The notes beneath the pieces were generated by a model. It made no database searches. It was not told where the DNA came from and was given only the letters and a program-made list of their open reading frames with translations. From assembly GCA_007122505.1 (NCBI GenBank), contig SKTQ01000277.1, positions 1 to 6,387 on the forward strand: a stretch of 6,387 bases of DNA, in the 5' to 3' direction. The stretch is from Bacteroidales bacterium. GTDB lineage: Bacteria; Bacteroidota; Bacteroidia; Bacteroidales; UBA7960. Position numbers and translations under genes: made by a program. Of this stretch, positions 1-6,387 are shown one piece after another (within the stretch, counting starts at the first letter, position 1; the number at the start of each line of letters is the position of its first letter).

Positions 1-984
1 GAATATGATTACAAAAGAACCCAGAGTCAACATATGGGCTGGCGATATAATAACAGTTGGACAAACTATTATGGCTATTGCCAAGAATCTCCTTTTTATG
101 AAAAATTAAGTTCCTACTTGCTGAAATTACAAAAACTTGATACAATACTACAGACTACAACAAATTATTATTATAATATAAAATCGGCACACCAGAAAGA
201 CAGTATCGTTATTCAACAAGTAAAGGTTTTCAATGACCTAAAGTTATTATCAAAAATTGAAACTAATACTTCAACAAATGATAAAGAAATAAAAAGAATA
301 AAATATGCTGATGATTATAATTTGAATTATCCGTGGTTAAATTCATTTAAAAAAGATGGAAATCATGCAGTGGGTATTCCAATTGATATTAGGAGCTATA
401 TAGAGAGGGGTGGTGTTCGTTATTTGGTTGATGGAATAACCAATCAATACAATAGTTATGGGAAAATGACCAAGCAGTACAATTTTTATTCTGATATACC
501 TGATTCAACTTTGGAATGGAGTCCTGATGTTTTTTTATCCCCAAGGTTTGAATTGGAGAATGAATATATCTATGATAATGATAACAACTTGATTGAACTT
601 AAATCAAGAAGCAGCAACATTGCTTTTGTCTGGGGCTACGAGAAGCAATACATTATTGCAAAAATCGAAAACCTTGAAAACATCGGCGAAGATTTGAATG
701 ATATAATTAAGTTACTTGATGAATTTGACACTGATCTCTCCGAAACTGATCGGGATTCGATCATAAATATTAATAATCAAATTAGAACGGAGGCTCCTGC
801 AAATACTATGATCACTACATACACCTATAAGCCACTTGTAGGAATTACCTCTATCACCGACCCCCGTGGGCGATCGGTATTTTATGAATATGATGGCCTA
901 AACCGTTTAATCAAAATCCGAGATCATGAGCATAAAATTTTAGAAGAATATCAATACCATTATGCCGATCCAACTTCTGACTAG
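1..984 (+). CDS. YD/RHS-repeat protein, C-terminal part (5' end outside window)
   Basis: The reading frame is open from base 1 to the TAG at 982-984, giving 327 visible residues. The upstream codons read EYDYKRTQ in the same frame, so the ATG at 34 is almost certainly internal and the gene begins before the window. The visible part matches the C-terminal end of large Bacteroidota YD-repeat proteins. It has a LLSKIET strand near base 245, a VGIPIDIRSY strand near 370, a FVWGYEKQYIIAKIEN segment near 625, and a TYTYKPLVGITSITDPRG segment near 817. A full YD repeat (FYEYDGLNRLIKIRD) follows near 880, and the protein stops about 20 residues later. There is no RHS core and no added toxin-like domain, so this looks like the natural end of a shell-only protein and not a truncation. 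Known RHS/YD repeats form beta-strand shells, and an exported location is inferred. The 121-420 stretch is very AT-rich (about 28% GC by hand count). The specific function is unknown. Confidence 0.85.
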   Translation, partial: EYDYKRTQSQHMGWRYNNSWTNYYGYCQESPFYEKLSSYLLKLQKLDTILQTTTNYYYNIKSAHQKDSIVIQQVKVFNDLKLLSKIETNTSTNDKEIKRIKYADDYNLNYPWLNSFKKDGNHAVGIPIDIRSYIERGGVRYLVDGITNQYNSYGKMTKQYNFYSDIPDSTLEWSPDVFLSPRFELENEYIYDNDNNLIELKSRSSNIAFVWGYEKQYIIAKIENLENIGEDLNDIIKLLDEFDTDLSETDRDSIININNQIRTEAPANTMITTYTYKPLVGITSITDPRGRSVFYEYDGLNRLIKIRDHEHKILEEYQYHYADPTSD

Positions 985-1028
985 ACATGTAAAGAAAGCC
1001 TTTTAATGTTTAAAACATATTTTTTGAT

Positions 1029-3410
1029 ATGAAAACAAAACTACTCATCTTTTTAATTACGCTATTACCCTTTTTGCAAAGCACTGCTTCCGACACCTTA
1101 TTTTTGGGTGCAAAAGAACCTTATTCAATTTACGGACAATATGATTTTTATGCAGGACGGCTTACCGGTGGAATAGACAAACAAAAACTACATACCGGCG
1201 GTTTTACCGGTTCTCTGATTTTTGGGCAGGATACCCTGAAAAGTGCTGATATCCGTAGTGGATTTTTAGGTGTTACTGATAGCCTTGATCAGTGGATGTG
1301 GTATAAAAAAATTGACGGCCAGGGATTTAACCAGGTGAATGCCGCACTCGAATATCAAAATGGTTGGATTGTAGCAGGGGTATTTTCTGACACAATACAG
1401 CTAGGAAATACAATGATGATATCCCAGGCTTACCAAAATGTTTTTCTTGCATATGTGAACAACCAGGGGGAGATTATATCTTCACAGCAAATAAACCTTA
1501 CGCCTGCCGGGGGTAAACAATTTTTGCAAAAAGGACACAATAATTCCATACTTTTTGGGGCAGAGTTTACCGGGCAATTCCTACATGGTGATTCAACCTA
1601 TCTCTCGCAAGGTACTCGTAATGTACTTATTGCAAAGCTTAACACAACAGGTGATATTGAAGAAATTGCCATTGCAAGTTCCAGGGCTGCTTTAGACCTT
1701 CGTGTTTTTGAGAGTTTGCCCGGAGGCAAGTTGCTGGTTGGAGTAGGTTACAGCGATACTTTACATTTTGGCGATCATACATTGGCAAATTCAGGAGCAA
1801 GTGATTTTGTACTTGCCCGTTTTAGCAGAAATCTGAATCTTGAGCAATTCAAGACTTCTTCCGGAGGTGGAGAAAAGACCATAAAAGGAGCAACGAGACA
1901 CCCGGGTGGTTTTGTTTTTTTTGGCGAGTATTCGGGGGAGTTTACATGGGATGACCATAATTTTCCACAAGAAAATGGCAGACATATATTTATGATCAAA
2001 CTGGTAGGTAATGGCAATCTTGTCTGGAAACAAAGTCTCAATGGATATTCTCAAAAGAATGCAGTTGATATTGTGCCAGGAGATCAAAACCATCTTTATT
2101 TGCTTGCAAATTTCCGCGGAAGTATGACTTTATTTGATCAGGAATATGTAACTGAGGATTTTAACTATCAATGGTTTATTGCAAGATTTTCGCCTTCAGG
2201 TGATTTCCAATGGTTAGAATTTGCCGAAAATGAAGAAAACTTATTTGCATCCGTTTTTGCTGGAACAGAGCCTGGAAAGCTTAGCCTGTTAGGCGTAAAC
2301 AGGTTCAGTAGTCCTTCATTGTTTAACCATGCACTTGACAGTATTGGCAGGGGATTGTTTTATATGGATCTCCTAGATTGCGAATTTGCAAAGAAGCCCG
2401 GATTGCCTGAAGACACAGTTTTTTGCGGACCAGGCGTGCTCTTTGCCGATGATGAGTATGCTTCAGCATTGTGGAACAATACTACCGAAAGCCTGACTTA
2501 CCTGGTAGAAACGACAGGCTGGGTGCATGTTGAGCTAACCGACAGATTTGGGTGTATAGTATATGACACTTTGTTTGTTGAAGTATTACCTCCTTTTGAT
2601 ATTGAAATCACGGGACATGAAAATATATGTCCAAATGGTGGTATTACCATTTTAACGGTTGATACTGATGCAGATGTAACCTGGAGTACAGGTGAAACAG
2701 GAAACCAGTTGTTTGTTCAGGAAACAGGAGAGTATTATGCCCAGGCAGTTAATATTCATGGTTGCCAGGCTGAAGACTCTTTTATAGTGGCGAACTTTGA
2801 GTTACAACCTCCACTGCTTAATGAATATTATATGATTGATTCTTATGATACACTTGAACTTTTCCCAGGTGAATACGCTGCATATAGTTGGTCTGATGGC
2901 CAAAATGGAGCAATTTTTACGATTTACGGACAGGACTTCGGGGAAGGAACGTATAATTATTCTGTTGAGCTTACCGATTATAATGCCTGTGTGCAGCAAT
3001 TTGATTTTATGGTAGATATTTTTGATGCACAAACTTCTTCCGGCGAAGTAGCTAATGATCCACCTTCCGGATATGAGACAACATCAACAATAAACCTTGC
3101 TGATGGATTGATAAAAATTATTAACCAGGGTGAAGAATGTAACTTTATCCTTTACCCCAATCCGGGCAAAGAAGCCATTTATCTTACTGATATTACAATT
3201 CCTTATGAGATGTATGACAAGAACCGGTTAAACATTGAGTATTTTATTTTTGGCAGCCGTGGAGAATTGGTGTCAAAACAAGAAAAAGACCATCATACAC
3301 TGCCCTGGAAGATCAGTGAAGTTGAAAGCCTATCGCCCGGTACATATCACTTTGCATTGCTGATTAACAAAAAGCTTTGCACTGTAAATAATCTGATAAT
3401 TCTGCCCTAA
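1029..3410 (+). CDS. Secreted beta-propeller/Ig-like protein with T9SS type A sorting domain
   Basis: Complete 793-residue protein. Residues 1-20 form a classic signal peptide (MKTK, then a hydrophobic LLIFLITLLPFL core, then STA as a likely cleavage site), which supports the ATG at 1029. Residues 56-450 hold seven repeats of about 60 residues, each roughly G-x-[FY]-S/T-G-x-L-x-F-G-D followed by a F-[LI]-A-[KR] strand, as in SBBP/delta-60-like propellers. Residues 460-665 hold three Ig/PKD-like modules with W-S/N-x-G/T motifs. Cysteines 466/509 and 534/579 are spaced to pair within the first two modules. The third module has only C654. The last 85-90 residues, starting at NFILYPNPGKEAIYL (YPNP at 709-712), fit the T9SS type A sorting domain, which directs passage through the outer membrane and is normally cleaved or anchored. 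No catalytic motif was seen, so a binding or structural role is inferred. The gene starts 44 bases after gene 1 and ends 12 bases before gene 3. Confidence 0.92.
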   Translation: MKTKLLIFLITLLPFLQSTASDTLFLGAKEPYSIYGQYDFYAGRLTGGIDKQKLHTGGFTGSLIFGQDTLKSADIRSGFLGVTDSLDQWMWYKKIDGQGFNQVNAALEYQNGWIVAGVFSDTIQLGNTMMISQAYQNVFLAYVNNQGEIISSQQINLTPAGGKQFLQKGHNNSILFGAEFTGQFLHGDSTYLSQGTRNVLIAKLNTTGDIEEIAIASSRAALDLRVFESLPGGKLLVGVGYSDTLHFGDHTLANSGASDFVLARFSRNLNLEQFKTSSGGGEKTIKGATRHPGGFVFFGEYSGEFTWDDHNFPQENGRHIFMIKLVGNGNLVWKQSLNGYSQKNAVDIVPGDQNHLYLLANFRGSMTLFDQEYVTEDFNYQWFIARFSPSGDFQWLEFAENEENLFASVFAGTEPGKLSLLGVNRFSSPSLFNHALDSIGRGLFYMDLLDCEFAKKPGLPEDTVFCGPGVLFADDEYASALWNNTTESLTYLVETTGWVHVELTDRFGCIVYDTLFVEVLPPFDIEITGHENICPNGGITILTVDTDADVTWSTGETGNQLFVQETGEYYAQAVNIHGCQAEDSFIVANFELQPPLLNEYYMIDSYDTLELFPGEYAAYSWSDGQNGAIFTIYGQDFGEGTYNYSVELTDYNACVQQFDFMVDIFDAQTSSGEVANDPPSGYETTSTINLADGLIKIINQGEECNFILYPNPGKEAIYLTDITIPYEMYDKNRLNIEYFIFGSRGELVSKQEKDHHTLPWKISEVESLSPGTYHFALLINKKLCTVNNLIILP
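1194..2378 (+). other. Seven-repeat beta-propeller region within gene 2
   Basis: Comparable strands begin near residues 57 (GGFTGSLIFG), 117 (GVFSDTIQLG), 177 (GAEFTGQFLHG), 238 (VGYSDTLHFG), 299 (GEYSGEFTW), 359 (LANFRGSMTLFD) and 420 (LGVNRFSSPSLF). The period is a steady 60-61 residues. A second conserved strand follows each: GFLGV, VFLAYV, VLIAKL, FVLARF, IFMIKL, WFIARF, LFYMDL. Seven units is a standard closed propeller number. The repeats have diverged at the DNA level, so this is an old protein repeat and not a recent tandem duplication. Confidence 0.75.
2406..3023 (+). other. Three Ig/PKD-like modules within gene 2
   Basis: Three units of about 65-75 residues lie between the propeller and the sorting domain. 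Each has a tryptophan strand (SALWNN, VTWSTGE, YSWSDGQ), then a G-x-Y/V strand, then a terminal D/H-x-x-C strand (DRFGC, NIHGC, DYNAC). This pattern is common in adhesin-like T9SS cargo proteins. It probably spaces the propeller away from the cell surface, which is inference. Confidence 0.6.
3141..3407 (+). other. T9SS type A C-terminal sorting domain of gene 2
   Basis: The last 89 residues begin with NFILYPNPGKEAIYL, the usual F-x-[LV]-YPNP opening with a following hydrophobic strand. They continue with a FGSRGELV strand and a SPGTYHFALLINKK strand, and end with a short hydrophobic strand (NLIILP). This is the order seen in TIGR04183-type sorting domains, which target proteins to the type IX secretion system found in Bacteroidota. 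Confidence 0.88.
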
Positions 3411-3422
3411 ACTCTATATGCC

Positions 3423-6387
3423 ATGAAGAGAAAAGCACCATATATAATAGTTTCCTTGATAATAATATCAATGCATCTATCTGTTACCGTAGAGCTGTTT
3501 TCATCTCCACCCCCAAATGATGTTTCCACGGTTAAAAATTATATTATTACGTTAACACCTCGTGTGCCATTATTAGACACAATAAATCTCGACAATCAGG
3601 TAAACCCCGTTAATGTAAAACGTACAATCAGATACTTTGACGGGCTTGGGCGAGAAATACAGCGCATAGGTTATAAACAAGGTCCTTTAATAGACGGACA
3701 AAAGGGTCATATTATTCAACCGGTTGTTTATGATGATTTTGGAAGGATTTCTAATAATCACCTTCCATACGTAAATTCTAATCAAGGTGGCGAGTACCGA
3801 AACTCCTGGCTTACGGAGAAAAATCAGTTTTATATATCGTTATATAATCAAAGTGATGCACTTGCCTCTCTTTCCATTACAGAATATGACAACTCACCTT
3901 TAAACAGGGTAGTGGCTCAACTAGGCCCTGGTGCTAGTTGGCATGCAACCGGTAAAATGATAGATTATCAATATTCTACTAATACTGAAAATGTTATAAA
4001 ATACCAAGTTAATAATAGTGATGGTGTTTTGGATATGGAAGGGGATTATTCTTCAGGTGCCTTATTCCAAAAAACCACAACTGATGAAGACGGCCGTTTT
4101 ACAACTCAATGGACTGACTTCCAGGGCAGGGTTGTTCGCACCGATCAGGGAAGCGATGATTTGGTAGCAACTACTTATTATGTATATGATGATTTTGGGT
4201 TGCTGAGATGGGTATTACCACCAAATTTTTCTGATAATCCTACAACACCTTTATCTCTAGATAATCATAAGGCAAAAAATCTTTGCTATTATTATGAATA
4301 TGATTCAAGAAGAAGATTAATAAAAAAACAACTACCCGGTGCTGACCCTGTATTTTACGTTTACGACAACCGCGACCGTCTGGTTTTGAGTCAGGATGGA
4401 AATCAAAGAGCAAAAAATTCAAACCAGTATACCATTCATAAATATGACGAATTTAACAGGCTGATTTATTCTGCTGAATTTATTTCTTCGTATTCCTATG
4501 AATACCTTGAATTTCATATTAATAACGGGTATGTAAATAGTATTTACGCTGAAGTAAGTGAAACTAATATATTCCTTGAAAACAGTTGGGATACCCCCCC
4601 TGGTTGGTTCAATTCCAGCTGGAACTATAACGCAGAACCCGGTTTTGAAAACTCTGATGATTATCCTGAAAGTGCTTCGTCGAATTTGAAGGGCTTACTT
4701 GTTGCAAGCAGAGAGCGCACACTACAACCAAATGGTAATTTTGGAAGTTGGTTAAAAACAAAATTTTTCTACGACGAAAAGGGCAGATTGATTCAGCGTC
4801 AACAAAATACGGATGCAAACAGTAAAATGACCGAGTCAATGCTGCTAAGCTGGAATGGTGAATTGCTGGAGAGCATAGAGGAACATAATTATGTTAGAGC
4901 TGAAAGAGGAACTGTTTCTATCAACACCACCAATCGAATTCATAAAGAATACCAGTACGATCATTCAGGTAGATTAATAGAAACCAACTACAAATTAATC
5001 CCACATGAAGGTGATGTATTAGAGTATGTCTCCGAATTGGAGTACGACCCCCTGGGCAGAATTAATAAAGAAAAAATAGATAATAGTATTACCTTTACCA
5101 ATCAATACAACATCCGAAACTGGATTACTCAAATGAGTGCTTTCGACTCTGACAGTGATTTTTTTGAACTTGAGCTCAAATATGAGAATGATGCCGAAAC
5201 GCCTCAATTTGCCGGAAACATAAGTGCTGCGGTGTGGGCATCAATGGAGGGAGATGAGCAAAAGTATGAGTTTGAATATGACGGACTGAACCGTATATCG
5301 CAGGCTGATTATGGTAGTGATGTTGTGCCTGCCATCAACGGCCGGTTTTCTACCACATACCAATATGATTTACAGGGTAATATTCTACAATTAACACGAA
5401 ATGGTGCACTAGACTGGTTAGGAACAGCTTATGGGCAAATAGATAATTTAAGCTATTACTACAATGGCAATCAACTTCAGAACGTATATAACTTTAGACG
5501 TAATCTTAGCCCCTTTGGTTTTAACAATCATGGTTTGCCTAAAGATACAATAAAACCTGTTTATCAATACGATGCCAATGGCAACATGGTAAAAGATCAT
5601 CGGTTGTCAAAGGCCATCCGTTATAACTTATTAAATTTACCAAGGAAAATAGAGTTTAAGATTAAGTCAGTTTCTGGTGCCCCTACATCCATAAGTTTCA
5701 ACAACGCCTCCAAAGTTATTAAATACACCTATACTTCCAGCGGCCAAAAGCTCAGCCAGCAACTCATTGAGGATGGTAATCTCGGCACACTCCGCGATTA
5801 TGCCGGGCCGTTTGTGTATGTAAACAATGAGTTGGCATGGGTAAATTCACCTCATGGGCGCATCATTAACCGAGGGCTTGCTCATGACAGTCATAAATTC
5901 GTAAAGGAGTTCCACATCCGTGATCACCTGGGCAATACCCGCGTCGTATTGGAGCAAGATGGAAACACCAACTATTCCACCACACATATTGCCGATTACT
6001 ATCCCTTCGGCATGGAGATACAAAGAGGCGGCCTGTCCCCACGCCTCAGGACCCGGTACGGCAATAAACTTGATAATCGCTATCTTTACAACGGCAAAGA
6101 GCTCCAGGATGATTTCGGACTGAACTGGTACGATTACGGAGCGAGGTTTTATGACCCGCAGATTGCTCGCTTTCACTCGGTTGACCCATTAGCAGAGAAG
6201 TTTGCTTTTCAGTCGCCCTATGTATATGCCGCTAATAACCCAATACGGTTTATTGATTACATGGGAATGAGTGCGCAGGAAGGCCAATACGTCAAAGGCC
6301 CGTATGGTATTATGTTGCATATTAGTTCAGTTTCGTGGTATTCGGGTATAACTTATGATAGGGATGGCAATCCATTAATCAGAACCC
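3423..6387 (+). CDS. DUF6443 / RHS-repeat protein with RHS-associated core (3' end outside window)
   Basis: The frame is open without a stop for 988 codons to the right edge, so the gene is partial at its 3' end. The ATG at 3423 is the first in frame after the gene 2 stop. It gives a signal-like N-terminus (MKRK, then hydrophobic residues 7-23) with no lipobox. Residues 38-174 resemble DUF6443, with RYFDGLGREIQ, VVYDDFGRISNNHLPY and SPLNRVVAQLGPGASW. YD repeats then run to about residue 780. Examples are VYDDFGLLRWVLPP (254), YDEKGRLIQRQ (450), YQYDHSGRLIE (510), EYDPLGRI (540), EYDGLNRI (618), YDLQGNI (648) and YDANGNM (716). The RHS core spans 833-949, and residues 950-988 begin the variable tip. 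Known RHS proteins form a cocoon around a C-terminal cargo, commonly a toxin released after cleavage; whether this one carries a toxin cannot be seen. No Shine-Dalgarno site is visible, and the 12-base gap suggests co-transcription with gene 2. Confidence 0.93.
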   Translation, partial: MKRKAPYIIVSLIIISMHLSVTVELFSSPPPNDVSTVKNYIITLTPRVPLLDTINLDNQVNPVNVKRTIRYFDGLGREIQRIGYKQGPLIDGQKGHIIQPVVYDDFGRISNNHLPYVNSNQGGEYRNSWLTEKNQFYISLYNQSDALASLSITEYDNSPLNRVVAQLGPGASWHATGKMIDYQYSTNTENVIKYQVNNSDGVLDMEGDYSSGALFQKTTTDEDGRFTTQWTDFQGRVVRTDQGSDDLVATTYYVYDDFGLLRWVLPPNFSDNPTTPLSLDNHKAKNLCYYYEYDSRRRLIKKQLPGADPVFYVYDNRDRLVLSQDGNQRAKNSNQYTIHKYDEFNRLIYSAEFISSYSYEYLEFHINNGYVNSIYAEVSETNIFLENSWDTPPGWFNSSWNYNAEPGFENSDDYPESASSNLKGLLVASRERTLQPNGNFGSWLKTKFFYDEKGRLIQRQQNTDANSKMTESMLLSWNGELLESIEEHNYVRAERGTVSINTTNRIHKEYQYDHSGRLIETNYKLIPHEGDVLEYVSELEYDPLGRINKEKIDNSITFTNQYNIRNWITQMSAFDSDSDFFELELKYENDAETPQFAGNISAAVWASMEGDEQKYEFEYDGLNRISQADYGSDVVPAINGRFSTTYQYDLQGNILQLTRNGALDWLGTAYGQIDNLSYYYNGNQLQNVYNFRRNLSPFGFNNHGLPKDTIKPVYQYDANGNMVKDHRLSKAIRYNLLNLPRKIEFKIKSVSGAPTSISFNNASKVIKYTYTSSGQKLSQQLIEDGNLGTLRDYAGPFVYVNNELAWVNSPHGRIINRGLAHDSHKFVKEFHIRDHLGNTRVVLEQDGNTNYSTTHIADYYPFGMEIQRGGLSPRLRTRYGNKLDNRYLYNGKELQDDFGLNWYDYGARFYDPQIARFHSVDPLAEKFAFQSPYVYAANNPIRFIDYMGMSAQEGQYVKGPYGIMLHISSVSWYSGITYDRDGNPLIRT
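3534..3944 (+). other. DUF6443-type N-terminal domain of gene 3
   Basis: Residues 38-174 run from KNYIITLTPRVPLL through YFDGLGREIQRIGY and YDDFGRISNNHLPY to a segment ending in NRVVAQLGPGASWH. This order of a YFDGLGR strand, a Y-D-x-F-G-R strand with LPY, and a S-P-L-N-R-V segment ending in a PGA-x-W motif is the usual start of Bacteroidota RHS proteins with DUF6443. Its molecular function is not established. The boundaries were judged by eye. Confidence 0.8.
5919..6269 (+). other. RHS repeat-associated core domain of gene 3
   Basis: Residues 833-949 carry the landmarks of the RHS core in order: RDHLGNTRVVL, DYYPFGM, YLYNGKELQDDFGLNWYDYGARFYDP (905-912 for YGARFYDP), IARFHSVDPLAEKF (VDP at 920-922) and YVYAANNPIRFIDYMGM. 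In characterised RHS proteins this core closes the shell and marks the border before the variable C-terminal cargo. The final motif reads DYMG where DPxG is usual. This stretch is GC-richer (about 49% over 5761-6240 by hand count) than gene 1 or the AT-rich parts of gene 3. Confidence 0.93.

Noticed and set aside
34..36. ATG at 34 as the start of gene 1.
   Set aside because: The frame is open to the left edge and encodes YD-like residues before it, and no signal peptide follows the ATG. It is an internal methionine.
1006..1025. Short inverted repeat (ATGTTT/AAACAT) followed by a run of T in the gap between genes 1 and 2, resembling a terminator.
   Set aside because: The stem has only one G-C pair and five usable pairs with a three-base loop, and palindromes like this are expected in an AT-rich gap. 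It is too weak to call as a terminator.
1019..1026. ATTTTTTG just before the gene 2 start, close to the Bacteroidota -7 box TAnnTTTG.
   Set aside because: It does not match the consensus exactly and ends two bases before the ATG, leaving no room for a leader. No matching -33 TTTG was identified.
1915..1922. Run of eight T bases in gene 2 as a possible slippage site.
   Set aside because: T and A runs of this length are common in AT-rich coding DNA, and here they encode ordinary propeller residues (Phe-Phe). It is less notable than the C7 run.
1775..2093. Minus-strand open frames of 88 and 100 codons opposite gene 2.
   Set aside because: They are antisense to the propeller repeats, have no signal or domain, and the plus-strand frame is fully explained by the repeat pattern.
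3418..3426. ATGCCATGA at the gene 2/3 junction as a tiny overlapping reading frame.
   Set aside because: It is only two codons and a stop. It could affect ribosome re-starting, but nothing else supports a function.
5847..6176. Open frame of 109 codons on the minus strand, with a shorter overlapping plus-strand frame at 5920-6123.
   Set aside because: Both lie inside the conserved RHS core of gene 3, which is clearly the real coding frame. They have no recognisable motifs and are likely by-products of the GC-richer core.

Overview
The window looks like chromosomal DNA from a member of the Bacteroidota. Three things support this. The middle gene ends in a type IX secretion (T9SS) type A sorting domain. 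The last gene opens with a DUF6443-type domain, which is typical of Bacteroidota RHS proteins. The coding is AT-rich with no clear Shine-Dalgarno sites. I cannot name a genus.

Layout: three genes on the + strand fill almost the whole window, with gaps of only 44 and 12 bases, so they probably form one transcription unit. Gene 1 (1-984) is the C-terminal end of a large YD/RHS-repeat protein whose start lies upstream of the window. Gene 2 (1029-3410) is complete. It encodes a secreted protein with a signal peptide, seven tandem repeats of about 60 residues that fit a beta-propeller, three Ig/PKD-like modules and a T9SS C-terminal signal. Gene 3 (3423-6387, open at the right edge) is a very large RHS protein with a signal-peptide-like N-terminus, a DUF6443-type domain, many YD repeats and an RHS-associated core. 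It is cut about 39 residues into the variable C-terminal tip.

How they may work together (inference): all three products look exported. RHS/YD repeats in characterised proteins fold into a hollow shell around a C-terminal cargo, often a toxin. A T9SS-exported propeller/Ig protein encoded between two YD proteins could be a surface partner, receptor-binding protein or delivery component. The part that would settle the function, the C-terminal tip of gene 3 and any immunity gene after it, lies beyond the right edge. I found no tRNA, rRNA, CRISPR array, insertion sequence or convincing terminator.
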